The translations under genes were made by a program, and so were the position numbers. The notes under the pieces are model-generated. The model searched no databases and was not told the DNA's origin. It saw only the letters and a program-made list of their open reading frames with translations. Below, piece after piece: positions 1 through 8,639 of a stretch of 23,038 nucleotides of DNA (the stretch's first letter is position 1; each line of letters opens with the position of its first letter). The stretch comes from Phlebiopsis flavidoalba (taxonomy: Eukaryota > Basidiomycota > Agaricomycetes > Polyporales > Phanerochaetaceae): positions 1-23,038 of the forward strand of contig JAOCPU010000111.1 of the NCBI GenBank assembly GCA_035772785.1, given 5' to 3'.

Positions 1-503
1 TTTGATAGTCTTCAATCGGGACTACACCATCCAGATCATTAGCGAACGTGCAAGGCTTGAAACAAAGAGCACTCACTGATGCGCAGTTTCTTGGACTGCC
101 GGATGATCTGGCCCTCGTCGGGGTCGAGACGGAAGAAGTACCGTTTCTGTTTCTTCGCAGAGACCTTGAGCATTGGCACGCCGTTGAGCAGCAGTGGCGG
201 TATTGGCACGTCGTCGGGGACATTCGTCGGGCTCTGTGGGGACAATGGCTCTTCGGTAGCCTGCTCAGAGATGTCAGGCGGTCCGTCGTCGGCGCCGCAG
301 CTGGCAGTGCTGCGGGTGCTGAAGTTGCTGCTTCTGGCGCAGGCTGCGTCACTGGCACGGGGCGGTGATGGCTCGTGGATTGGAGACAATGAGCGTTTGG
401 GCTGGTCTGTTGTAGGAATGCTGCTGTCTGCGGCTGGGGCGGCAACGACCGCTATAGCAGACATTTCGGCGGGAGAATCGACGAGAGGTGGAGGATTGGC
501 CAT
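1..503 (-). CDS. Phosphoinositide-specific phospholipase C, N-terminus with PH-domain start (partial)
   Basis: The 5' end of a PLC-delta-type gene, reading off the left edge. Exon 1 runs from 503 down to 77, intron 1 is 76-22 (GTGAGT...GTGTAG with a GCTAATG branch site), and exon 2 begins at 21. The first ~100 residues are low-complexity and rich in Ser, Pro and Ala. They are followed by KVSAKKQKRYFFRLDPDEGQ and, across the splice, KKLRIIPIEDYQ. That block is characteristic of the N-terminal PH region of fungal PLC1 proteins, where the family usually has a Trp in the position occupied here by Arg (IIRQSKK). The enzyme class hydrolyses PIP2 to IP3 and diacylglycerol at the plasma membrane. The catalytic X and Y domains, if present, lie outside the window. 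The start codon at 503 sits about 90 bp below a TATA box. Confidence 0.75.
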
Positions 504-592
504 GCTGGGGATGGTAGAGTTGGGCAGGGTGATGGTGGTTGGTGGCGGAAGGTCTCTTCCAGAGGACGTCAGAAGCCGACCTGAGGTGCCGT

Positions 593-599
593 TTTATAC
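593..599 (-). promoter_or_regulatory. TATA box of the left PLC gene
   Basis: TATAAAA on the minus strand, about 90 bp upstream of the PLC start codon at 503. The same element with the same surroundings (GAGTATAAA) occurs in the right arm at 22334-22339. Conservation of the box and spacing in both arms supports a real core promoter rather than a chance match. Confidence 0.6.
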
Positions 600-1650
600 T
601 CGAAGTCCTTGCCGGCATGCGAGGAGGCTGGTGGAGGGAGAGTCTGATATCGATCGCTTGGGGGAACCCAGACTCGTGTTGTGGGCGTCGTCGGCAGAAG
701 TGCAGGGGCGGCAGCAACACTCACGTCTTTGGACTTGGACCACGAACCGCCCCCGCACGATGTAAGACACCCCGCCCTGCAGCTTCCTCCGTATGCTCTT
801 GCTCAGTCCCAAGCTTGGCCCCACCATCACTGCGCGCGCGTGCGAGTGTCCGGGTCGGAGCCGGTGCAGGTGTTGGCGGGACGGAGGATGAAGACAGAGG
901 ATGAGGGATGCCGGACACAATACTCGAGTGGACTCGTCGACGTTGTGGCCTGGAGGTGGGTGGGATGGGAAGGACAAACATCGGTGTCGACGCGCAAGAC
1001 TTGGTCTCGGCGATTGCAGGCACCCGTTTGTGCAGGTCGCAATTCCGTGGTCTCGTGCGGGCCAAGCGAGGGTCTTTGAACGTCCCCCGTGACGTGCGTT
1101 CGCCCACGTCGTCGTCCAGAACGGGTTCGTGTCGAGCGGGGAACGGTGTGCTGACGCGGGACGAAGGTGGAGGTGGCGAAGAGCTGGCAGGGGCGGTACG
1201 AGGAAGCGCGACAGGTGCAGCGCGGTGCGGGTTCGGAGACTTGAGGCTGGCAACAGGTGCAAGTCTCGCGTGCGCGCGTGTGTACGAGCCGGTTCGAGGC
1301 TGCTTCGTTGACTTCGTTTGCGATACCCCGCGCGCAACGTCTCTCCGCGCATGGCAGAGCTTCTTGTCGAGCTCCAGATCGAGGTCGCCGGAGACCCGGA
1401 AGCATAGACGACAAGAGCAGATGCCGTCGACTGTGAGGAGCGCGTCGTGACTGCTTGAGCAGCCGGTCGTCCCGCGCGGCTGCGAATGGGGACGCCGCGC
1501 GAGACGTTCCCCGCCGAGGAACGACGCCGCGTGCGTCGTAAAGTGGTGGATCGTGCGTCCAGCGCGTGCTTAGTTCGGGGCAACCGGAGGCTCGCGACGT
1601 GGCGCGGCGGGGCGACTGCGCCCTCGTGAGGAAGAACGCGCGTGGGGATG
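600..1650. other. GC-rich arm segment upstream of PLC, no gene assigned
   Basis: About 1 kb of GC-rich DNA between the F-box-like remnant and the PLC core promoter, shared with the right arm (about 21000-22330). Long open frames exist on both strands, the longest being minus 1913-594. They are Arg/Ser/Pro/His-rich, show no domain, and do not keep the same frame in the right arm because indels are not multiples of three. The open frames are therefore best explained by composition. It may be extended PLC upstream sequence or the decayed rest of the F-box-like gene. Confidence 0.5.
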
Positions 1651-2115
1651 CAAAGTCTCAGGTGCCGGGGGCATGTCGAAGGGCAACGCGGAGCTGCAAC
1701 GCCGAGTTCGGGGTGCGCGCCGAGCACGGCCGGTGGGCTGGCGCACGACGAGCAGCGCGCTGGTGTGCCAGTTCCGAGATGAGCAGGCCGGGGCCGTGCA
1801 GCCAGAAGAACGTGGGCACGGAGAGACATTCTTTCGTCGGAGCGAGCGGGTGCTTGGTACGCAGGCGGACCTTGACATTGACCGAGGTTATGTAGCTGCG
1901 CAACAGTGAGCAATGGCGACGGGTGAGAACAGTAAGGGTACGCACTGCTCGTCCATCTCCATGAGAGCCATCAAGTCCTGCACGGGTCGATCGCGCACCG
2001 TCGACGAGGCCGTCTGCGGCGAGCTCGACGGTGTACTGCAGCTCCTGGTAGTGGCGCACGACGTTGCGCAGGTAGCGCATGTTGGCAGGTCGTCAATGGC
2101 TGGACGCGGCGGGTG
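1650..2115 (-). pseudogene. F-box-like protein remnant (basidiomycete type)
   Basis: The minus strand encodes, from about 2080, a segment containing RYLRNVVRHYQELQYTVELA followed by ADGLVDG. This resembles the region just after the F-box in the large basidiomycete F-box-like families (pattern 'LQYxIELAxDGMVDG'), which are substrate adaptors of SCF ubiquitin ligases. After about 30 more residues the frame must shift to keep a convincing sequence (PVQDLMALMEMDEQ). A possible intron follows, with donor GTGCGT near 1950 and acceptor GCAG near 1900. No clear F-box or continuation is seen on either side. The right arm carries the same segment with more damage (20520-20740). I assign the family from short motifs only. 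Confidence 0.35.
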
Positions 2116-2263
2116 AAGTGAGAGTGTAGTCTAAGGAGGGGAGGGAGTGTAGGTGAGTGGTAATGGAGGTAGTGGTAGCGGCAAAGGGCTTGCAAACCCA
2201 TGCCCGAGACCACGTGGCGCGGCAAACCTTGCCAAATCGTGGAGTCGCGTCTTGCAGACTCGC

Positions 2264-2530
2264 TTATTTCTGCCACATCCTTCCTCGCTCTGAATGGAAT
2301 CGGCTTGATTTCACTTTCTTCATCTGTCTGTAAGTATCGTTACCTGTTCTTATGTAGCCTTTACTGACTGCTAATTCCGCGTTTTCATAGCTTTCAACGC
2401 GTCGTAATTTGCTGTCTGTGGGTCTTAGGGTGCTAGGTACAAACGGGTGCGTAGCTACAGGACTCTCTACCATACTATACATCTCAGACGTGTATTCAAG
2501 GTGCCTGACGCGTTTTCCTGAAGTTTTCAC
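2264..2530 (-). other. Unidentified open frame in the left arm (88 codons)
   Basis: An open frame in the innermost part of the left arm, upstream of the F-box-like remnant. It contains TYRQMKKVKSSRFHSERGR near the end and matches the right-arm interval 20008-20290, where the same reading is broken by stops and indels. I do not recognise it. It could be an exon of the F-box-like gene, a fragment of a neighbouring gene caught at the duplication edge, or chance. A possible splice site (CAG|GTAACG) lies within it near 2334. Confidence 0.2.
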
Positions 2531-2667
2531 GCGTCTAGGCTCATTTCTGGACGCGACAGAGGTGATGACATGGCGCGGAGTCAGGATGACAGAGGTATGT
2601 TTTTACACATTTCTGCGGTATGTTGGGGCCTAGTAGCATACTAGGCCAATGTGCATCCATGCGATGC

Positions 2668-2902
2668 CCTGCTAAGGAGGTGTGATGGGCCCGCTCTCGA
2701 GTGCCCGCTACTCCGAAGCAGGTGCTAGCATGCACCCATGTAATACCCTGCTAAGGAGGTGTGATGGGCCCGCTCTCGAGTGCCCGCTACTCCGAAGCAG
2801 GTGTTAGCATGCGGCGTATGGCACAGGCCATGAGTGTCAGCAAGGAAAAACCTGCAGAGGGTGTGATGGGCCCGCTCTTGAGTGCCCGCTACCTCTGTAG
2901 GT
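2668..2902. repeat. Three hairpin-forming repeat units
   Basis: Units at 2668-2722, 2747-2801 and 2850-2902. All share the core GTGTGATGGGCCCGCTC followed by T(C/T)GAGTGCCCGCTAC. Units 1 and 2 are in tandem with a 79-bp period and nearly identical flanks ending in GCAGGTG(C/T)TAGCATGC. Each core folds on itself (GTGATGGGC with GCCCGCTAC, including wobble pairs), extended by an outer stem. In units 1-2 this is CCTGCTAAGGAG with CTCCGAAGCAGG; in unit 3 it is ACCTGCAGAGG with CCTCTGTAGGT. The outer stem of unit 3 differs on both sides but still pairs. This may be a foldback mobile element or structured RNA just upstream of the dioxygenase gene. Confidence 0.75.
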
Positions 2903-2993
2903 ACACCTGGTGCTTGACGCGGTGCTGATGTACATTCCATCTTTTTTTCTGGCGTTGATGATTGAACACAGCTCTGACACCATGATTCTATAG

Positions 2994-4716
2994 ATGCAAC
3001 ACCTCCCTTTACTCCACCTGAAGTACATGAAGTACTTCAGTTTGACAGCGACATTCTCGAGGGGCTACAGCTTGCTCTCGAGAATGATATGAAGGAGGAA
3101 ACCCCGCCCGAAGACCTCGAAAAGCTCCTCCACCAAGCTAAGGAGCTCGGTCTTTGTGGCTCGGAGCTGGGGTCCTCACCTCTTCCGCCTGCGCCTGCCA
3201 CATCTGTCCCTGAAAGCTCGGCTGCCACTCGAGAGCCGGTGTCGGCGACAACGACGCGTAGCAGGCAGTCCAACAATAGGACTGCCAGGCGTAGGGCCAA
3301 GCGACTTCACCAGAAGCAAGAACGCGAAGATGCTGCATGCCGCCCTCACTGCAGTGCCTTTGACTACAAAGTTCGACCTGGCCTCTCCCGGAAGTTCAAA
3401 ACTGTTCCACGACTACGAGCACCTGTTGACGTCAAGGATCTCCGCGCATGCGAAGGAGCTTGGATTGGCAAGGGGATGCCTACCGGAACACGCTGCGTCA
3501 CACTCCAGGAGGCCTTGGATATGGGTCTTGAAGTTGTAGACTGGGATGGCCGGTGAGTAGTTGTTCATACCTTGTGAGTTTAGGGATAAGGCTCATGACA
3601 ATTTAGGACCCCAATGCTGCTTGTCGACAGGCAGGGAAGAATCATCGCCGTCCTTGTAGGACGCCCCGCAGACATTCCTGGACGTCCAGCGTGGAGCACA
3701 ACTCATGATGAGGCTCTCAACGCCTCAGAGGCTCTTCACGATGACGTGGCTTGGGGCCAAGCAGACACCTTGCCACCGCCTCCAGGTAGCGAAGGTAAAA
3801 ACCGGCGCGGTGATTATAAAAGCATCAACACAGGTCCATCATTTGGTGGAGGACAATCAGTACGTCGAGCTCAAGCTTCTTGTAACTTATAAGCTCACCA
3901 TTGCTGTCTAGTACCCCCATGAACTTCTCGCACTCTCCATATAATCAGAGGGTGTTAGAAGAGTTCCGCCAGCTTCCTTCCATTCAACGCCTGTCGTCCT
4001 TTGCTAGCGGTACGTTGGTAGTGCCGTGTATCTGCTTTGAGCTGTACTGAGATGTTTATCTTAAGCCGCGTTTGCATTCTATGCACCGAAGCTTCATCAG
4101 TACTACACAAGGACCCTGACTAGGTTGTACGACAATGACCCGGACTTGCAACCTCCCGGAGATCCATCAGTTTGGCCTAACACTACGAGGAATACTCAAA
4201 ATGCTGTAGCCTACATGCATAACGACCATCTTAATCTTGCGTTTGGATGGTGCGCCATCCAAGCATTTGGAAACTTTGATCCTCGCCAAGGTGGTCATCT
4301 CATTCTTCAACAGCTTGGTGTCGTAGTTCAATTTCCTCCGGGTTCTACCATTTTGCTTCCTTCTTCAATCATTACGCATGGTAATGTACCTATTGGTCCT
4401 GATGAGTCTCGCTCATCTCTAGTTCACTATGCATCCGGCGGGCCTTTTTCGTTGGGTTGAATATAGGTTTCAGACTTACAAAAACCTTCAAAAGTCTGAC
4501 CCTTTACGTGCTGCAGTACTCTGGGCTGAACGCACCACTTCTAGATTACCATTTGCGCTTAACCTTTTTTCTAAGGTAGATGAACTAATTGCTGACCAAG
4601 CTGCAGTTTTTCGGTCATTAATCCATACTTGTATCTTGTACATAATTTTCTTGAAAACAAATCTAGAATCACGTCTAATACAAACAAAGGCCCCTGGAAC
4701 ACACAGTCCATGCTGA
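2994..4716 (+). CDS. TET/JBP-type 2-oxoglutarate/Fe(II) dioxygenase, two apparent +1 frameshifts
   Basis: Resembles the fungal TET/JBP family, whose members oxidise 5-methylcytosine or thymine in DNA. Exons: about 2994-3552, 3607-3859, 3912-4009, 4066-end; introns are 3553-3606, 3860-3911 and 4010-4065. The N-terminal half is low-complexity with a basic patch (ARRRAKR) and then the family's VVDWDGR...GRIIAVLVGRP and SFGGGQ blocks. The catalytic part has the Fe-binding HxD (His codon 4218, Asp 4224, context YMHNDHLNLAFGW), GGHLIL, FPPGSTILLPSS, the distal His (4377, THGNVPIG) and the 2OG-binding Arg (4410). After GGPF the family sequence continues as RWVEYRFQ only in another frame (extra base in the T5 run 4445-4449). 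A second shift sits at the C5 run 3914-3918. The true start is probably in an upstream exon. It may be a pseudogene or carry sequence errors. Confidence 0.72.
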
Positions 4717-4997
4717 ACTAGTCAGTCTACAGCGAACACAAAGACTTAGATTAATAAATCCCCCACGTGGTCACCTAAAGCGTATTTGCAAGGCTGTCGT
4801 CAGGTCGTCTGGAGGACGGGGGCTCGCCGTGGTCCATTCAACGTGGTGGCAGCAAGGAAACACAATCGGGCTTGCCCGCCAGCTTGTTGTGTTCAGCACC
4901 CAGTCATTGCCGATGACAGACATGGCGTCGAGGCTCAATCTGGATACCATGGACTCAATCATGAAATGAAATCTATTAGACAGCTTTAAGCACGTTA
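4717..4997. other. Convergent 3' intergenic region
   Basis: Lies between the 3' ends of the TET/JBP-type and BTB genes. It contains AATAAA-like sequence (TTAATAAATC at 4751-4760) that could serve the dioxygenase transcript. Short open frames on both strands show no recognisable domain. Confidence 0.3.
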
Positions 4998-6443
4998 TTA
5001 TAATTCGCGACAGGACGTTCTGAGAGAGTGAGGTCGAGTGATCAGCCCTACGTAGTACTGGAAAGCTTTAAGCCCATTTTCCTCAAGCGCCTTCGCCCGT
5101 GCCGTAAACAGTTTGGGCTCTAAGACAACGGCTCGAAAATTCTGGTAGCAGGCAGAACATAAAAGATCGGAAGCATACGCGTCCAGCTCGGATTCGACAG
5201 CCTCTGATCGAGGTTTTGTATGTTCCCTGGCTGAGTGGAGGTGTGAGGACATTTTTTCTTTATTCAGTCCCATTCGGTTCCACACGGACGAGAGACCTCG
5301 TCGTTGGCAATTTCTTGGCTCTCGGCTCCGACCGTAGGACCATGGCTCTTCGTAATGAACGCTATGAGCTTGGCCAAGCGGCGACGTAGTCCAGGTTTCT
5401 GGGAGACAGGGTTGATATCTGGCGAGGGAATGCGGCTGCACTGACGGTCACCATCAACATGAACAACGGCCTCCTCAGGAAGATTGAGGACGTGATAAAC
5501 CACGTTCCCGAGCAAAGCATGTAGAGAGCTACGAGTTGTCAGAATAAGCCATGTTGCTTCCGATCCAAGTCTCCTTGCATCGCTAACTTGGAAAGAGGAG
5601 AGAGGTCCTCTTTCACACCGGATGTATGTGAAGAAAGGAACCTTGAGCCACTCGGCCACTCCCGCCCTCTGGGCAACCATAATCTGCTCTCGAGGAGAAA
5701 GGCGTTGGAAATCGCGATGGTTGCATATAACCGAGATTGTCCACTCGCGAACGGACGGCGCAATGAACTGATCCGCTAGCTTTGAGAGCGGACAATAGTG
5801 GACGTAGGCCATGGAGTGAATAAATACCAAACGGCGGATTGGGATCGAGGTGAAGAGCCGACGACGGGGCAGTGATGTCTTCAGGGTGTTTCTCGTCGAC
5901 TCCGGAAATCAAGCTGTATGACTCGACGGATAAGGAGTTTCTGTCAGAGATGAATGAACTGCTCTGCACTTTGGGCGGCCCGTGAAGGACATCTACAGTC
6001 ATAGCCGCAGCTGAAGGTCCTGATGTCAGACAACCAGATGCTGGACAAGAAGATGATCTCGAAAGACGTACAATCTGTGTATGGTCGGGTCATTAAAAAC
6101 CACGTTCAGGAAGCAATCGAAGTCCCCAGGAAAAAGCCAGTCCATAGCGAGGGGATTATCACGGGTCCATCCCTCGGTGACCGGAGCATGATGGTTTCCT
6201 AGGGATAACATGTCTGAGAACACGTCTGAAGCCCCAACCAGCTGCTTCATGGGTATCTTGTACAAGACCTGCTGGAGCTATGTCGATGATAAGTGGCGAA
6301 AGCTTTGTATATCTGAGGAAAACGTACGACGATGTACAGCGCATCGTTTGCGTGGCAGAAATACTTAGGATGCAACATCCTGACCAAAATGTTGAGTAAC
6401 TCAAAGCAGAAATGACGCAACAACAAACTCACAAGTTAGTCAT
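4998..6443 (-). CDS. BTB/POZ domain protein
   Basis: A protein-interaction adaptor of the BTB type common in Agaricomycetes. The start at 6443 gives an 11-nt first exon (6443-6433), intron 6432-6380, exon 6379-6328, intron 6327-6272, and a third exon from 6271. The exons stay in phase and read HPKYFCHANDALYIV then VLYKIPMKQLVGASDVFSDM, the classic BTB start, followed by DFDCFLNVVFND. A middle exon set around 5830-6110 is unclear. From 5830 down to about 5275 the helical back half is evident (PLSKLADQF...AQRAGVAEWLKVPFFTY). After another intron (about 5280-5225) the C-terminal CSACYQNFRA segment ends with a stop at 4998. Such proteins often act as cullin-3 adaptors or transcription cofactors; the substrate is unknown. 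Exons in the middle are approximate. Confidence 0.7.
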
Positions 6444-7720
6444 AGCGCGTGATCTAAGCGCAACGTCTAAAGGATTGGAGACAAAGAAAGGAGAGCGAGA
6501 GGAGCGGGATGGGAAGGGAGAGGGAGAGAAGGAGTTGGACCATGCACACACGGCTTAAAAAAAGAATCAAGGCTGGTGGCACAAGTGCATATCAGTGGCC
6601 AAGCTGGCCACCCGCCGAAGGAACAAAGAGAGAAAAACAAAGTGACTCAGCGAGTACACAACAAAGAATGAGAGACGTGCCTTGGTGTGCTAATTTTGCT
6701 GCGTCTACCTTGCAACGCGTTGTAGGTGCCTCCTCTAGCGATACTTCACTAAGAAGACTAGCATGCGCATGTCGGAGTAGTTGCCTGTGAGTGATTGGAT
6801 CTCTGACTCGTGCGCAACTGGATGGAGAGCCTAGAGGGTGATGTGTGTAGTAGCACAGTGAGGCACTAAGATGACATGATACCATCACAATATTTGGGCT
6901 TCATGGTGGTCGTGGACGCGTTCAACCCACGCGAACAAGTCCGTTCCATTGACGGGCGCTCCGAGCTTGGTGCGAGATCTGCCAAGCGTCTGCCCCGCTA
7001 CCCCTTTACAAGCAGCAACCACGTTCACATCCATCCCAAATCCCCTCAGAGGATAGCAGCTCTCACGGCACCAGTATATACGGCTCATGGGTTACTAGAG
7101 CTTGAGACGACAGAACCGACAACGAAGATGGTGGCATTGAGTTTATATTGCTCAGTCCACCCAAGACTGATTTCCTCAAACACTTGCCGGCGAGCGGGGC
7201 GAGTCAGAGGTCCATGCGCCGACATGCAACCAGGTCTCACAAGATCACAGGGCATGCATTGGCAACGATGATTGACAGGCTACAGGCTACGTGAGTGACA
7301 AGCCATTGCGCCCGAAAGGTCAATCACGCTTACGTCTATACAAAGATATTGACTGCACTTTGTATCCTCGATGATTCACAGAGTATTGTCGGCAACCGTT
7401 CAAGGTTTCCGTCTGGCCTTCACATAACCCGCACATTGAGGTCGCCTTCAGCCCTATGCCTAGCCGTGTCGAACACTACGGACGAACACCTCGGCGCGGC
7501 CCAACGTCATTGGTCCCCCAACAAACTCGCCATGGAGTAGCCACACAATATGTTCGGCGTGCATTGTAGGCGTACTGCGTGGCCTCAAGTGAGTTTCTAG
7601 CACACTTGTCAACGTTGTGGCCTTACAAAGCCAAGCAGTCCGTACATCAAAAGGCCACCTTCCGGTGGTCAGGACGCGTTGTCCACATACACCTATGGTT
7701 TGTATTGGCACGTCAAGAGC
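6444..7720. other. Intergenic region without a recognised gene
   Basis: About 1.3 kb upstream of both the BTB gene (leftward) and the 7885 gene (rightward). It begins with a purine-rich tract on the plus strand (about 6482-6535, runs of GA, AG and GGGA) close to the BTB start, a plausible pyrimidine-rich promoter element on the BTB sense strand. Open frames such as plus 6876-7271 (131 codons), minus 7088-6885 and minus 7732-7460 show no domain, no matching splice pattern and no biased composition. I see nothing else that can be supported. Confidence 0.4.
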
Positions 7721-7724
7721 CTGT

Positions 7725-7752
7725 GGCCACATTCTCGACTGAGAATGTGGCC
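7725..7752. promoter_or_regulatory. Perfect 12-bp palindrome upstream of a TATA box
   Basis: GGCCACATTCTC, four spacer bases GACT, then GAGAATGTGGCC: a perfect inverted repeat. It ends 14 bp before TATATAAA (7767-7774). The position suits a binding site for a dimeric transcription factor; it could also be a small foldback element. Confidence 0.5.
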
Positions 7753-7766
7753 TCTCACCATGGGAC

Positions 7767-7774
7767 TATATAAA
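7767..7774 (+). promoter_or_regulatory. TATA box of the 7885 gene
   Basis: TATATAAA followed by a pyrimidine-rich stretch (CTTCTACCATCCCCC) 20-30 bp downstream, suited to transcription initiation. A likely 5'-UTR intron follows (7831-7883, GTGAGT...TTGTAG), placing the start codon at 7885 at once after the splice. Confidence 0.6.
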
Positions 7775-7884
7775 CGAGAACCCTACCGTCTTCTACCATC
7801 CCCCGCTTCGACAGTCTCTAGCTGTTTAATGTGAGTGACTATACAATTGATGGTGATGCAGCAGGCCGTTGATTCACTTGTAGC

Positions 7885-8616
7885 ATGTCTGAGATGCCTA
7901 AACCAGTGCAACATGTCTCCGAATCTGAATCCTCCACAGTCACCACGACGCCTAAGAATCATTGTCATAACGTTGTCGTAGAAGATTTGGAATTGAAGAT
8001 GATGATGCAAGTGGGTGATCAAATTACTATCATGCAGGAGTAATAGCGCTGCTAACATCTGCACACACGTTGTCATAGGAGACTATCGAACAATTCAAGC
8101 CGATTCTGAGTTTACTCTTACCTGACCACAAATTTCCGCAAGCCAATAACGGGAGTTTTTCTGACCTCGCCGTAAGTATCTTACTCAATACGCTAGCGCG
8201 ACTACCAATGTGGCTGTCATGTCAGGATATTGTCGAATCATTGGCCCCGCACATAGCCGCCATGGCCGCTGAGGCCGACCAATCAGACGAGGCGCTCGCG
8301 TCATTGACCAGCATGCGGACGAAGGTTATCGGAGTGCCGGGACTATCAAAGAAATGGCCAACATCCCGCATCCACATCCCGTTCTCACAAAGGTAAGTCC
8401 TAGGCATACTTCTATATCATTCTAGACCGCTGAACATACATTAGGTATTCAAACTTATGTGTTACACTCATCAACACATGATCAAGGTAACGAGTAATGA
8501 TTCCACAGTTCGATATAGTTCTGAGAAGATCTCAACAGAATGCTCACTACAAAGATTTACTGGAAGAATACGGTATACTTGACGTCAGCAGCAATGGCGA
8601 TATAGAAAGAGATTAG
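7885..8616 (+). CDS. Unidentified multi-exon protein, one apparent 1-base loss
   Basis: Start at 7885 right after the UTR intron. Exon 1 is 7885-8010 (42 codons, Ser/Thr-rich, ending KMMMQ). Intron 8011-8078 contains a perfect GCTAAC branch site. Exon 2 is 8079-8171 (31 codons, ETIEQFKPILSLLLPDHKF). Intron 8172-8225 is followed by exon 3 at 8226-8392, intron 8393-8444, exon 4 at 8445-8486 and a tail from 8509 ending at the stop 8614-8616. Exon 3 begins in the frame DIVESLAPHIAAMAAEADQ, but its end and all later exons agree only in another frame (HADEGYRSAGTIKEMA, then VFKLMCYTHQHMIK and FDIVLRRSQQNAHYKDLLEE). One base therefore seems to be missing near 8295. The gap 8487-8508 (22 nt) is short for an intron. 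No family recognised; about 190 residues, probably helical. Confidence 0.5.
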
Positions 8617-8639
8617 GCTTTGGAATTGAAGCGGTAGTA

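Larger units (their letters stand above)
1..2560. repeat. Left arm of a large inverted duplication
   Basis: The reverse complement of this stretch aligns by eye with 19990 to about 22994, in the same order along its whole length. The order is an unknown upstream ORF, the F-box-like remnant, a GC-rich block, a TATA box, the PLC start codon, and PLC intron 1. Identical runs of 15 or more bases alternate with small indels. The inner edge lies near 2560, where the shared block around CTCTGTC gives way to unrelated sequence. The left arm is about 0.4 kb shorter than its partner, mainly because the right arm holds extra C-rich DNA near 21050-21210. The duplication continues beyond the window. Nothing at the inner edge looks like a transposon terminus. 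Confidence 0.85.

Noticed and set aside
594..1913. 439-codon open frame on the minus strand
   Set aside because: Its composition is Arg/Ser/Pro/His-rich, no domain is visible, the frame is not kept in the right arm because of indels, and it runs through the PLC TATA box. It is a by-product of GC-rich DNA.
2668..2902. CRISPR-like array
   Set aside because: Only three units of unequal spacing, spacers are partly repeated, the repeat is a self-folding 53-55 nt unit, and the genome is eukaryotic.
6876..7271. 131-codon open frame on the plus strand
   Set aside because: There is no domain, no supporting splice or promoter signal, and residue composition looks random.
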